A stretch of 64,000 nucleotides of DNA from positions 1-64,000 of the forward strand of contig JBMNLS010000001.1 of NCBI GenBank assembly GCA_050952935.1, given 5' to 3'. The notes beneath the pieces are model-generated. The model made no database searches, was not told where the DNA came from, and saw nothing but the letters and a program-made list of their open reading frames with translations. Source of the DNA: UBA6115 sp050952935 (GTDB lineage: Bacteria > Bacillota > Clostridia > Christensenellales > Aristaeellaceae). The number at the start of each line of letters is the position of its first letter. Positions within the stretch are counted from its first letter, which is position 1. This document shows, piece after piece, positions 50,761 to 59,377 of the stretch. Made by a program: the position numbers and the translations under genes.

Positions 50761-52370
50761 TTTGAGTTTCCGTATTTTGCAATCTTCTGGTGCAATGAGC
50801 AGAGATTCTTGAGCCTCTGCATGGTAGAGGATGCGGTATTTCATTTTACAGAGCGAATTTTCCAAAAAAAGGGAAGGTAAACAAGCCCTTGCGCGCGCCT
50901 ATTCAGTTGTTGTATTTCAACATAGCAAAGGGAAGGATAACTGCCTGTATTTGGGCCGGCCTATGCGGAACCAGGCACGGATGCCTGTTTGTGCCCTGGC
51001 CAGAATGCGCTGGATACCCAACCCCATTCTATAAAGCAGAAAGGATATTTTGTGCTCCTGCTTCTGTCCATTTGCCTCGCGCGTCACGGCGCGCCTGAGC
51101 CTGGAGGTGTTTCTTTTGTCTGCCTGTGCGCACAAAAAGCCAATGGCCATGCTCACAAACTGACTCAAGTGATTCATTGCCTTCAGCTTGCGCACCCGCA
51201 TATCCTCAAACCCCAGGGTCGTCTTCTTGAAGCGGAAATGTTCCTCTATCCGCCACCGCATGAAATACATCCGGACAACCTGCAGCGCGTCCTCCCTGTT
51301 TCTGACCGGGCGGTTGGTCAACAGCATCATGGGGGTATCTGACAGCCCATATACCAATACTAACTTGAGCCATTTGCAGCTCGCGGTGATCTTGACATTG
51401 ACACAGGTGACCCAGCATTCAGTCTTTTTGCCGCCATATAAGACCGGGCACTTAAACTTGCCTTTGTATTTGTCCCTGAGCGTGGTCGACTTGAACCACT
51501 TGTTTTTACAGAACAGATTTCTGTTGCTGGTGACACGAACGATGAAGCTCTTTTCATGCTCGTACATGAAAAGATATAGCTTGTTCATATCATAACCCCG
51601 GTCAAAGACATAGGTTGCTTTGGGGAAATAAGGGAAAACTTCTTTCAATGCCCGGAAGGTGATGTCGTTGACAGAGGTATAGTTTTTTGAGTGAGAGGAA
51701 TGGATATGGGAATAGAGGCTGATAGGCTGACGGGTACGATGGCTCAGGGCAGTCATTTCAGTCACATAATACCCATTCTTCAGCTTTTTATCTGCCGAAG
51801 AGCCATCTCTGACCGTTCCCATATCCTCAAAGGCTTTGCCATAGGGCTTGGTGATGTCCGTATCATCCACAAAGACAGGCCCCGTGTCCTGCGCGATGTT
51901 CCGGGCAAAGGACAGGTAATGATGGGTGAGTTCGGGGGGCATATCTTCTAACAGCTTTCGTGCCAAGCGTTCAACGGTGTTCTTTTTCAAGATATCTTCT
52001 TTGAGCACATCGGCAAAGCGGGAAAGAATGCAGCTGCTGGACGCGAGGATGCCGAAAAGCATATCAGCGGTAAACTTTTCCCAATCCCGTGGGAGGCCTT
52101 CACTCAGACGCCTGGCGAAGGTGATGATTTCCCTTTTGAGTTGATAGGTATCTGTGGTAGAATAACGCATGAGGAGCCTCCCTGGATTTGTTTAGTCGAG
52201 TTTTTGTTACAAATCAATTCTACTATGAAAAACAGGAAAGGTTCCTCATTTTCCGTCATAAATATGCCAGAATATTGACAAAAAAGACATGATTTGACAG
52301 TGACTTCCTCAAAAACCCTGAACCACCTGCAGCTCAATCAAAAAGTATAATCAGAATACGGAAACTCAAG
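50761..52370 (-). mobile_element. IS4-family insertion sequence, copy A (1,610 bp)
   Basis: The element has imperfect terminal inverted repeats, TTGAGTTTCCGTATT at 50762 and its complement AATACGGAAACTCAA ending at 52369. It is flanked by a 9-base direct repeat CCTGCACAG (50752-50760 and 52371-52379), so it inserted as a unit. It contains one transposase gene. It separates the nifJ promoter from the tRNA-Val gene. Copy B has the same length and is nearly identical. Confidence 0.93.
50917..52170 (-). CDS. IS4-family DDE transposase (copy A)
   Basis: The 417-residue transposase has the IS4 acidic triad: first Asp in VFVDDTDITKPYGKA, second in YVFDRGYDMNKLY, and Glu in the YREK signature YFMRWRIEEHFRFKK. 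No frameshift or internal stop is present, so it may be active. It differs from copy B at about eight residues. Confidence 0.93.
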   Translation of the reverse strand: MRYSTTDTYQLKREIITFARRLSEGLPRDWEKFTADMLFGILASSSCILSRFADVLKEDILKKNTVERLARKLLEDMPPELTHHYLSFARNIAQDTGPVFVDDTDITKPYGKAFEDMGTVRDGSSADKKLKNGYYVTEMTALSHRTRQPISLYSHIHSSHSKNYTSVNDITFRALKEVFPYFPKATYVFDRGYDMNKLYLFMYEHEKSFIVRVTSNRNLFCKNKWFKSTTLRDKYKGKFKCPVLYGGKKTECWVTCVNVKITASCKWLKLVLVYGLSDTPMMLLTNRPVRNREDALQVVRMYFMRWRIEEHFRFKKTTLGFEDMRVRKLKAMNHLSQFVSMAIGFLCAQADKRNTSRLRRAVTREANGQKQEHKISFLLYRMGLGIQRILARAQTGIRAWFRIGRPKYRQLSFPLLC

Positions 52371-52423
52371 CCTGCACAGCCCTTGCAAAGATTTCTCGAA
52401 CATGGTATTATTCTTTCGTCCCC

Positions 52424-52500
52424 GGGATTATAGCTCAGTTGGCTAGAGTACCACGTTGACATCGTGGGGGTCACTGGTTCGAGCCCAGTTAATCCCACCA
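52424..52500 (+). tRNA. tRNA-Val (anticodon GAC)
   Basis: A full cloverleaf can be drawn: acceptor GGGATTA/TAATCCC, D arm with AGCTCAGTTGGCTAGAG, anticodon stem CCACG/CGTGG around loop TTGACAT (anticodon GAC), T arm with GGTTCGAGCC, and encoded CCA. It lies 45 bases beyond the target repeat of IS copy A. Confidence 0.93.
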
Positions 52501-52508
52501 GAAAAAAG

Positions 52509-52544
52509 CCCTTGATTCTGTTGAGAAAATCAAGGGTCTTTTTT
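52509..52544 (+). terminator. Terminator after tRNA-Val
   Basis: Stem CCCTTGATT/AATCAAGGG followed by TCTTTTTT. Confidence 0.8.
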
Positions 52545-52828
52545 ATACTGTCTTGTAGGGTTATAGGTCAAAAAGGGGTTATATCAGTTTTGATCCCTAC
52601 GGAATATTGAACATGCCCAACAGAAACAAATATATGAGCAGGGAACCAAGCACGTTGATGATTAGACTGTCAGTCTGCACCAGCCCTCGTCACGCCCCAT
52701 GGTATGTGACAAGGCAAAGGCAGCGGTGGAGTTTGGTCAAGAATATCCGTATCTCTTGTAGATGGTTATAATGAATCTATTTGTATTGTAATTGTGTGTG
52801 CAGGGGCAAGTTTGAAAACGGTTATTGT

Positions 52829-52942
52829 TCAACAGACCTTATATAATGTTGACTGGTGCATTCCAATTTGTTCCACAACACCCTTGATAGTCAAGCCCCG
52901 TTCAACTATGCACTCTCGCAACTTGAGGGCGTTTACTTCACT
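52829..52942 (-). pseudogene. Remnant of an XRE-like helix-turn-helix gene
   Basis: The minus strand reads LKLRECIVERGLTIKGVVEQ then IGMHQSTLYK before TGA at 52829-52831. This resembles the first helices of small phage-type XRE repressors, which continue for another 30 or more residues that are missing. There is no in-frame start with a ribosome site; an ATG with AAGCAAGAG at 52947 is out of frame. It is one of two pieces of debris between the IS copies. Confidence 0.3.
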
Positions 52943-53120
52943 ATCATCTCTTGCTTTCGCATTTTTTGCGACTTCACATTAACATCGTAAAATTCGCATT
53001 TCAAGTAAGTTATCATATGATGCAAAATTATTGTTTTGTGCTTTTGTGTTGCGTAAGCACGAATCATCGAGTATGCTGAATGTGAAAGGCATCGAACATG
53101 GCGGAGATAAGCGACGCTAA

Positions 53121-53303
53121 CATAATCTCCTGTCAGTAAAGAGGAATCCTGCAAGCGTAACAGAAATTGTTGCCAAAGCAGGTTTGTCTACCAACTTTGA
53201 TGGAATGGGTAAAATGAGATTAGCAGACACAACAATGACCGCCGCTTACACCCGATACTTTTCCATCTGGAACAAACCTGGGCTTTCTAACAATGCTGTG
53301 TAA
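53121..53303 (+). other. Short open segment between the IS copies, possible gene debris
   Basis: After a TAA at 53118-53120 the frame reads NPASVTEIVAKAGLSTNFDG and ends at TAA 53301-53303. No start signal or family was recognised. The rest of the 52,545-53,363 gap is AT-rich without recognisable genes. Confidence 0.2.
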
Positions 53304-53372
53304 ATATATCATTGTTTTCATGTAAAAAATCGCAAATTATAAACTTTTAAAACAAGGCTATGTTGCCTATAG

Positions 53373-54982
53373 TTTGAGTTTCCGTATTTTGCAATCTTCT
53401 GGTGCAATGAGCAGAGATTTCTGAGCCTCTGCATGGTAGAGGATGCGGTATTTCATTTTACAGAGCGAATTTTCCAAAAAAAGGGAAGGTAAACAAGCCC
53501 TTGTGCGCGCCTATTCAGTTGTTGTATTTCAACATAGCAAAGGGAAGGATAACTGCCTGTATTTGGGTCGGCCTACGCGGAACCAGGCACGGATGCCTGT
53601 TTGTGCCCTGGCCAGAATGCGCTGGATACCCAGCCCCATTCTATAAAGCAGAAAGGATATTTTGTGCTCCTGCTTCTGTCCATTTGCCTCGCGCGTCACG
53701 GCGCGCCTGAGCTTGGAGGTGTTTCTTTTGTCTGCCTGTGCGCACAAAAAACCAATGGCCATGCTCACAAACTGACTCAAGTGATTCATTGCCTTCAGCT
53801 TGCGCACCCGCATATCCTCAAACCCCAGGGTCGTCTTCTTGAAGCGGAAATGCTCCTCTATCCGCCACCGCATGAAATACATCCGGACAACCTGCAGCGC
53901 GTCCTCCCTGTTTCTGACCGGGTGGTTGGTCAACAGCATCATGGGGGTATCTGACAGCCCATATACCAATACTAACTTGAGCCATTTGCAGCTCGCGGTG
54001 ATCTTGACATTGACACAGGTGACCCAGCATTCAGTCTTTTTGCCGCCATATAAGACCGGGCACTTAAACTTGCCTTTGTATTTGTCCCTGAGCGTGGTCG
54101 ACTTGAACCACTTGTTTTTACAGAACAGATTTCTGTTGCTGGTGACGCGAACGATGAAGCTCTTTTCATGCTCGTACATGAAAAGATATAGCTTGTTCAT
54201 ATCATAACCCCGGTCAAAGACATAGGTTGCTTTGGGGAAATAAGGGAAAACTTCTTTCAATGCCCGGAAGGTGATGTCGTTGACAGAGGTATAGTTTTTT
54301 GAGTGAGAGGAATGGATATGGGAATAGAGGCTGATAGGCTGACGGGTACGATGGCTCAGGGCAGTCATTTCAGTCACATAATACCCATTCTTCAGCTTTT
54401 TATCTGCCGAAGAGCCATCTCTGACCGTTCCCATATCCTCAAAGGCTTTGCCATAGGGCTTGGTGATGTCGGTATTATCCACGAAGACAGGCCCCGTGTC
54501 CTCCCCGATGTCCCGGGCAAAGGACAGGTAATGATGGGTGAGTTCGGGGGGCATATCTTCTAACAGCTTTCGTGCCAAGCGTTCAACGGTGTTCTTTTTC
54601 AAGATATCTTCTTTGAGCACATCGGCAAAGCGGGAAAGAATGCAGCTGCTGGACGCGAGGATGCCGAAAAGCATATCAGCGGTAAACTTTTCCCAATCCC
54701 GTGGGAGGCCTTCACTCAGACGCCTGGCGAAGGTGATGATTTCCCTTTTGAGTTGATAGGTATCTGTGGTAGAATAACGCATGAGGAGCCTCCCTGGATT
54801 TGTTTAGTCGAGTTTTTGTTACAAATCAATTCTACTATGAAAAACAGGAAAGGTTCCTCATTTTCCGTCATAAATATGCCAGAATATTGACAAAAAAGAC
54901 ATGATTTGACAGTGACTTCCTCAAAACCCCTGAATCACCTGCAGCTCAATCAAAAAGTATAATCAGAATACGGAAACTCAAG
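53373..54982 (-). mobile_element. IS4-family insertion sequence, copy B (1,610 bp)
   Basis: Same ends, length and orientation as copy A. It is flanked by its own 9-base direct repeat TGCCTATAG (53364-53372 and 54983-54991), showing an independent insertion. Only scattered base differences separate it from copy A. Confidence 0.93.
53529..54782 (-). CDS. IS4-family DDE transposase (copy B)
   Basis: The 417-residue copy has the same catalytic segments as copy A. One change, VFVDNTDITK for VFVDDTDITK, lies next to the first catalytic Asp; comparison with other IS4 members (pattern VDxSDI) suggests the catalytic Asp is the unchanged one. Other differences are ARDIGEDTG for ARNIAQDTG, TNHPV for TNRPV, and single changes near the C terminus. 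Confidence 0.92.
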   Translation of the reverse strand: MRYSTTDTYQLKREIITFARRLSEGLPRDWEKFTADMLFGILASSSCILSRFADVLKEDILKKNTVERLARKLLEDMPPELTHHYLSFARDIGEDTGPVFVDNTDITKPYGKAFEDMGTVRDGSSADKKLKNGYYVTEMTALSHRTRQPISLYSHIHSSHSKNYTSVNDITFRALKEVFPYFPKATYVFDRGYDMNKLYLFMYEHEKSFIVRVTSNRNLFCKNKWFKSTTLRDKYKGKFKCPVLYGGKKTECWVTCVNVKITASCKWLKLVLVYGLSDTPMMLLTNHPVRNREDALQVVRMYFMRWRIEEHFRFKKTTLGFEDMRVRKLKAMNHLSQFVSMAIGFLCAQADKRNTSKLRRAVTREANGQKQEHKISFLLYRMGLGIQRILARAQTGIRAWFRVGRPKYRQLSFPLLC

Positions 54983-55137
54983 TGCCTATAGGAATTGCTT
55001 GTGCAATTCGGTTAGATGTATTTTAATTCAGTTTTGTTGATAACTTTTGTTGCATGTTAGACATTGTATGCTGCCGCTGTTGTTTTAGCTGCATATTTTT
55101 ATCGTCAGAAAATCCGGCAAACTATGCCATATAGAAA

Positions 55138-56853
55138 CTAAATTGATAAGAAAATGAGTTTCTTTGCTTTTGCGTCAAGCTGGCTTGTGTCGTTAAGGCG
55201 TTCATAGTGGTTGCCAAAGAGTTTATGCACATTTTCGTGCGGCTCCTCAGCGCCACTAATGAGGGCGGCAATTTTAACACCGGGTTTGCGCAATGTGTCA
55301 AGACCTTCGGCGGCATCTTGTAGCCCCTGTTTGCCGCTATAGGGCTGCGGCAATTTCCATGCCGCTTGGAGCGGTCTTAAATCATTGGGAGCCGCATCGG
55401 TTAAGACAAGGATAAGATGATTGTGGTATGGCCGCTTTGGCAACAGAACTTGCATCGCGCGGTAGGCAAGACCGTCGCGATTCCACCCTAAGGCATGGTA
55501 GCTGAAGAGCTTGTTGAGCTCAAGCGGTTCGGCAAAGTCCTTCAGAATTGTAAGTATCGTATATTGCTGTAATGTGCAATACGCTACAATGCGCACCGGT
55601 ATGGTGCAGCGCTCAAGGCTCTCGGCCAGGATGTAAGTCTGTATAGCAATATCCTCTACCTGGCCAAGCCGTGAGGCAGAGGCGTCAAGCAAGAGGTCTA
55701 CACTGCGCTCGGCAGCCGGCACCTCATCATGGCGATGAAAAATCTTGTCCTGTCCCGGGATTTTAGACTGAAAGGCGAGCCGTCCCACAAGATTGCCGTA
55801 GCGGCTGGAGCTATGTCCCGGCGCCAAATCTGTTGATAGCATCAATTGCAGGTAATTAGCGAGACGCTGTATGCTTTGCCGGTAAAAAGCCAGACGCTTG
55901 CGATAAGTTTGAAAAGTGCGCTTTTTTTGCGCGGCAGCGAGCTTGAGAAACAAATCTGCGTTGTTCTTGGCCTCAGGATAATCTCCGCGCTGCCGACAAA
56001 TCCAAAGACGAGACCCTTTATGCTGTTGACGCGCAAATTGATTCTCAAGTGCCAGCTGTTCCGCCTCATCAAAGAGCGCGGGACCAAATTCGTAGGTAAG
56101 CCTTGCTTTAAGACGCTCATCCTCTCTCTTCACTAAGAAAAACCACGGCGCCCTAACGCCCTGCACCGCAGTTTTGCCTGCTGTTAGTCCCTGTCTTTGA
56201 AGATTCGTTGTGATGTTGACACGCTTAATCAACGGCTTGTTGATACTTTGCCAAAAGCTCATGAAGCGTATTCTATATGCTGATGGCTGGCGCTTTACGG
56301 TTGACAGGTGAAAGTGCGTTTGATAAAGCTGCAGCAAAAACTCGCGGAATTCGGCAAAGTCAGGGGTCTTCTCAAAATGAAAAGCCTCGTAAAAAACGCG
56401 TGTCTTCCCCGATATTTTGGCTGGAGGCAAATCTAAAACTTCAAGCGATTGTGCGCGTTTGAGCTCAAACAAAAGCCAGCTTTGCAGGGCAAAATCACGC
56501 CGCTGAAGGTCAAGTTCCGGCTTCAAAAAGGCTCTCGCGCTGTCTCGCCGCAACGCCTCCAAAGCTGGACGCTCTTTTGCTTCCTGAGGGTAGATTGCAC
56601 GCTCTAATCCAAACCACGTCAGCTGATCAAGGAATGGCAAGCGATGGCTATCCCGCCATATGGCAAATAATTCTGTTAAATTCTCCCGTCCAAAGCGATA
56701 ATAAGCACACCCCATGATAAGATTCGTATAAAAATCAGGCTGTCCACTGAGGTCATGGCTGACAAAATCAGGCGCGAAATCGTAGGCATGAGCGCCAGCC
56801 CAGATGAGGTTATCAACCCTTCTGTGATCAGCAAAGGCAAAAGGCTTCCCCAC
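55138..56853 (-). CDS. VWA-domain protein (NorD/CobT-like), partner of MoxR ATPase
   Basis: The 571-residue protein has a C-terminal von Willebrand A domain: the MIDAS motif DLLLDASASRLGQVED (about 390-405) and LILVLTDAAPNDLRP. The N-terminal 350 residues are helical, charged and unrecognised. VWA proteins paired with MoxR ATPases act in insertion of metals or maturation of enzyme complexes (NorQ/NorD, CbbQ/CbbO, CobS/CobT types). GTG 56853 follows AGAGGTAAGCGCC and lies five bases after the ATPase stop. Base composition is lower in GC than the core genes, and IS copy B lies 156 bases downstream, suggesting acquisition by transfer. Confidence 0.65.
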   Translation of the reverse strand: MGKPFAFADHRRVDNLIWAGAHAYDFAPDFVSHDLSGQPDFYTNLIMGCAYYRFGRENLTELFAIWRDSHRLPFLDQLTWFGLERAIYPQEAKERPALEALRRDSARAFLKPELDLQRRDFALQSWLLFELKRAQSLEVLDLPPAKISGKTRVFYEAFHFEKTPDFAEFREFLLQLYQTHFHLSTVKRQPSAYRIRFMSFWQSINKPLIKRVNITTNLQRQGLTAGKTAVQGVRAPWFFLVKREDERLKARLTYEFGPALFDEAEQLALENQFARQQHKGSRLWICRQRGDYPEAKNNADLFLKLAAAQKKRTFQTYRKRLAFYRQSIQRLANYLQLMLSTDLAPGHSSSRYGNLVGRLAFQSKIPGQDKIFHRHDEVPAAERSVDLLLDASASRLGQVEDIAIQTYILAESLERCTIPVRIVAYCTLQQYTILTILKDFAEPLELNKLFSYHALGWNRDGLAYRAMQVLLPKRPYHNHLILVLTDAAPNDLRPLQAAWKLPQPYSGKQGLQDAAEGLDTLRKPGVKIAALISGAEEPHENVHKLFGNHYERLNDTSQLDAKAKKLIFLSI

Positions 56854-56858
56854 GGCGC

Positions 56859-57755
56859 TTACCTCTTGTGCGTGGCAGGAAAACGGGCGCGGATAAGATC
56901 ATTTACCAACTCGCGCTCATACGGATCAAAGCACTTGTTGACAAGGCCCAAATGAAGAGCATCCGCCTGCTGCATACCAAGCTCCATCATGTCAAAAGCA
57001 TCAAGTAAACCACGAAAGTCAAGAGCGGAAGAGGAAATCTCGCCACTTGCAACCTTTTGCCGAATATCTTCAAAAAGCAAGGCATAAGGGGTGAGTTCAC
57101 TCTCGGCACGGCCGGAAAATTGTCGTTTCAGCAAAATCATGACACGCTCCATATCCAGCGGCGGCATAGCAATGACGGCAAAACGCGAGAGCAGCGCCTC
57201 GTTCAGGGGACGAGTGCCAAGGTAGTCCTGATTCATCGTAGCAATAAACCGTGTAGCGGGATGCAAGTTGATGCGCTCATAGCCCGGTACGTCAACCACC
57301 CTGCGAAAATCGAGCACAGCATGAAGGACTGCAACCGCCTCGTTTTTTGCCATGTTGATTTCATCTAACACACCAAATCCGCCATAAACCGCGCATTGAT
57401 AGATAGGTCCGGGGCGGAACTTCACATTGCCCTCATGGAGCGTGTCCGAACCCAAAAGCGTCATGGCATCAATATTTACATGAAAAGAGATATCCCAGGT
57501 TGGGCGGTTCAGGAGATAGGCAAGGTTTTGGGCAAGGACGTTTTTTCCCGTGGCTTTTTCTCCTACCAGAAGCAAGTTTTTGCCGGCAAGAAGAGCAAGG
57601 ACTGACATCTCCCAGAGATCTTGTCCCAAAAAAGCAAAACCTGGCGGCGTAAGGCGCTCTTTTGCCGCTTCCTCAAGGGGGTATGCTGCCTGAAATTCAG
57701 CAACCATTTCCTGGGTATGCTCTGTGAGTTTTTCAAAAGGGAAATCAGTTTTCAT
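56859..57755 (-). CDS. MoxR-family AAA+ ATPase (NorQ/CbbQ-like)
   Basis: The 298-residue AAA+ protein has Walker A GEKATGKNVL, Walker B VLDEINMAK, the sensor region FIATMNQDYLGTRPLNEALLSRF and a C-terminal helical lid. MoxR ATPases remodel protein complexes together with a VWA partner, encoded directly downstream. ATG 57755 is preferred (AGCAGG before it, GGGAGG further upstream); an ATG at 57791 also fits the frame. No substrate operon is adjacent, so the target complex is unknown. Confidence 0.8.
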   Translation of the reverse strand: MKTDFPFEKLTEHTQEMVAEFQAAYPLEEAAKERLTPPGFAFLGQDLWEMSVLALLAGKNLLLVGEKATGKNVLAQNLAYLLNRPTWDISFHVNIDAMTLLGSDTLHEGNVKFRPGPIYQCAVYGGFGVLDEINMAKNEAVAVLHAVLDFRRVVDVPGYERINLHPATRFIATMNQDYLGTRPLNEALLSRFAVIAMPPLDMERVMILLKRQFSGRAESELTPYALLFEDIRQKVASGEISSSALDFRGLLDAFDMMELGMQQADALHLGLVNKCFDPYERELVNDLIRARFPATHKR

Positions 57756-57798
57756 CCTGCTATTTGCCTCCCTTAATCCGGGGTGTATCAATCAATCT

Positions 57799-57876
57799 CT
57801 GTAAACTACAGTTTTCTATTTTATAATACTGTTTTTACCTGTCGGAAGGAAGAAAGAAGGATTGTTTCTTCTTTCC
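57799..57876. repeat. Two inverted repeats upstream of the MoxR/VWA operon
   Basis: CTGTA-AAC-TACAG (57799-57811) is a perfect short palindrome that could be an operator. A 12-base stem GGAAGGAAGAAA/TTTCTTCTTTCC (57844-57855, 57865-57876, one wobble) forms a long hairpin without a T-run. The rest of the 57,756-58,047 gap is AT-rich with no gene seen. Confidence 0.4.
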
Positions 57877-58047
57877 AACTATTCGCATTCTACTAATAAT
57901 GAAACATCTGTGCAAGCAAACCTGTGTAACCAACCATGCAACGAATTTATAGCCTTTTTTGCCTGAAAACGGGTATTCCGAAAAATCGACTTCTCAATTA
58001 TTCTAAGATTGTACAATCAAGTACGCCATGATAGGAGGAATATAAAA

Positions 58048-59334
58048 ATGAAAAAACAATTGTTTCCGATTCTGCTTATTCTGATGATGTCATTGATTGC
58101 CTGGAGCGCCAGTGGCGCACAGACAGCCACCTCAAACACCGGGGAAACGGTCAACCTGACCCTGTATGCCGATTTCTCCAATGGTTTCCCCAATGGCGCC
58201 ATCGAGCATAAGCAGATTACCCTGCCGGTTGAAAACGAACCCGTATCACAGTCACTCATAGCCTTGGCGCTGGCGGACGGGCTGTCAGAATGGACAGGCC
58301 TGGACTTCACGTTAAACAACGTATCATTCCCCGATGACGAAAGCATCATCGTTGACTGGTCAAAGGATTCCACGCTCATCGCAGGAATGGATAACCGTGA
58401 ATGGAAAGAAGGTTTCCACTTTTATGATGCCGTCAGTCTGAACTGGTTCATGATGGACAGCCTTGCCACCACAATTAAGCGTAACATGGAAGTAACGACT
58501 GTCTATTACCAATCGGAAGGGCTGCCTGTTACCTTCCCAAACCCGGAGGACATGGCAACACAAGGATTGCCGGAACTGCCGATTGATCAGCCCTATGAGG
58601 GCAGCGCGTTCTTTTTATCCCGCGTAGGCGACAAGGGTGAAGACGGCGACTGGACGAATGATCAACCGATTGCTGAGGGCGTTTTCACAAATTCCCTGCT
58701 GGAAAGCGTTCCTGAGGGCAGCATAACTCCGTACGAAGCCGCGAGCGGGCTGTTCAATCTTGTGCTCAAAGACAAATTGTCTCAAGGCACGGATTACAGC
58801 ACGGAGCAACCGATGTTTATCACCTGTGTAGATGTGATCAACATTGACGATGAAGAATGCTACCTCCTTTCGGTCAGCGGCGTATTTAACACGAAAGCGT
58901 GGGAATACGCTGTGGGCTACAACTACGACAGCCAAAACGTTTACCTGATATCTGAGACGGGGAACCAACTGCTTGGCTCATTGCTTGATGAACAGATTGC
59001 TGAGGGCGTTTTCACAAATTCCCTGCTGGAAAGCGCTCCTGAGGGCAGCATAACCCCGTACGAAGCCGCGAGCGGGCTGTATAACCTTGTGCTCAAAGAC
59101 AAATTGTCTCAGGGCACGGATTACAGCACGGAGCAGCCGATGTTTATCACCTGTGTAGATGTGATCAACATTGACGGTGAAGAATGCTACCTCCTTTCGG
59201 TCATCGGCGAGTTTAACACGAAGGCGTGGGAATACGCTGTAGGCTACAACTACGACAGCCAAAACGTTTACCTGATATCCGAGAGCGGAAACCAGCTGCT
59301 CGGCTCATTGCTTGAGCTTGGCCAGGGAAACTAG
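58048..59334 (+). CDS. Secreted GerMN-like protein with a duplicated C-terminal domain
   Basis: The 428-residue protein has a signal peptide (MKKQLFPILLILMMSLIAWS). Residues 25-165 resemble a GerMN domain: VNLTLYADFSNGFPNG, then DDESIIVDWSKDSTLI and VSLNWFMMDSLATTI. The rest is two copies of a 109-residue repeat (about 208-316 and 317-425), each running from IAEGVFTNSLLES to NQLLGSLL. Both copies have a conserved CVDVINID segment and a second Cys in EECYLLSV. ATG 58048 follows ATAGGAGG. The role is unknown; GerMN domains occur in spore and cell-envelope proteins. Confidence 0.6.
   Translation: MKKQLFPILLILMMSLIAWSASGAQTATSNTGETVNLTLYADFSNGFPNGAIEHKQITLPVENEPVSQSLIALALADGLSEWTGLDFTLNNVSFPDDESIIVDWSKDSTLIAGMDNREWKEGFHFYDAVSLNWFMMDSLATTIKRNMEVTTVYYQSEGLPVTFPNPEDMATQGLPELPIDQPYEGSAFFLSRVGDKGEDGDWTNDQPIAEGVFTNSLLESVPEGSITPYEAASGLFNLVLKDKLSQGTDYSTEQPMFITCVDVINIDDEECYLLSVSGVFNTKAWEYAVGYNYDSQNVYLISETGNQLLGSLLDEQIAEGVFTNSLLESAPEGSITPYEAASGLYNLVLKDKLSQGTDYSTEQPMFITCVDVINIDGEECYLLSVIGEFNTKAWEYAVGYNYDSQNVYLISESGNQLLGSLLELGQGN
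58669..59322 (+). repeat. Two-copy tandem repeat, 327-bp period
   Basis: The sequence starting ATTGCTGAGGGCGTTTTCAC at 58669 begins again at 58996. The copies are nearly identical at DNA level and in frame (109 codons), pointing to a recent internal duplication. Confidence 0.9.
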
Positions 59335-59377
59335 ATAACCGATAACATTTCACAATTGATTGAAAGGAGAAAATGCC

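Noticed and set aside
53529..54782. Inactivation of transposase copy B by D-to-N at the catalytic Asp.
   Set aside because: Alignment by eye with the VDWSDI and EDTTSL patterns of other IS4 members places the catalytic Asp one residue before the change, and it is intact.
50761..54982. A composite transposon carrying tRNA-Val between two IS copies.
   Set aside because: Each IS has its own distinct 9-base duplication on both sides, which shows separate insertions, not movement of the whole block.
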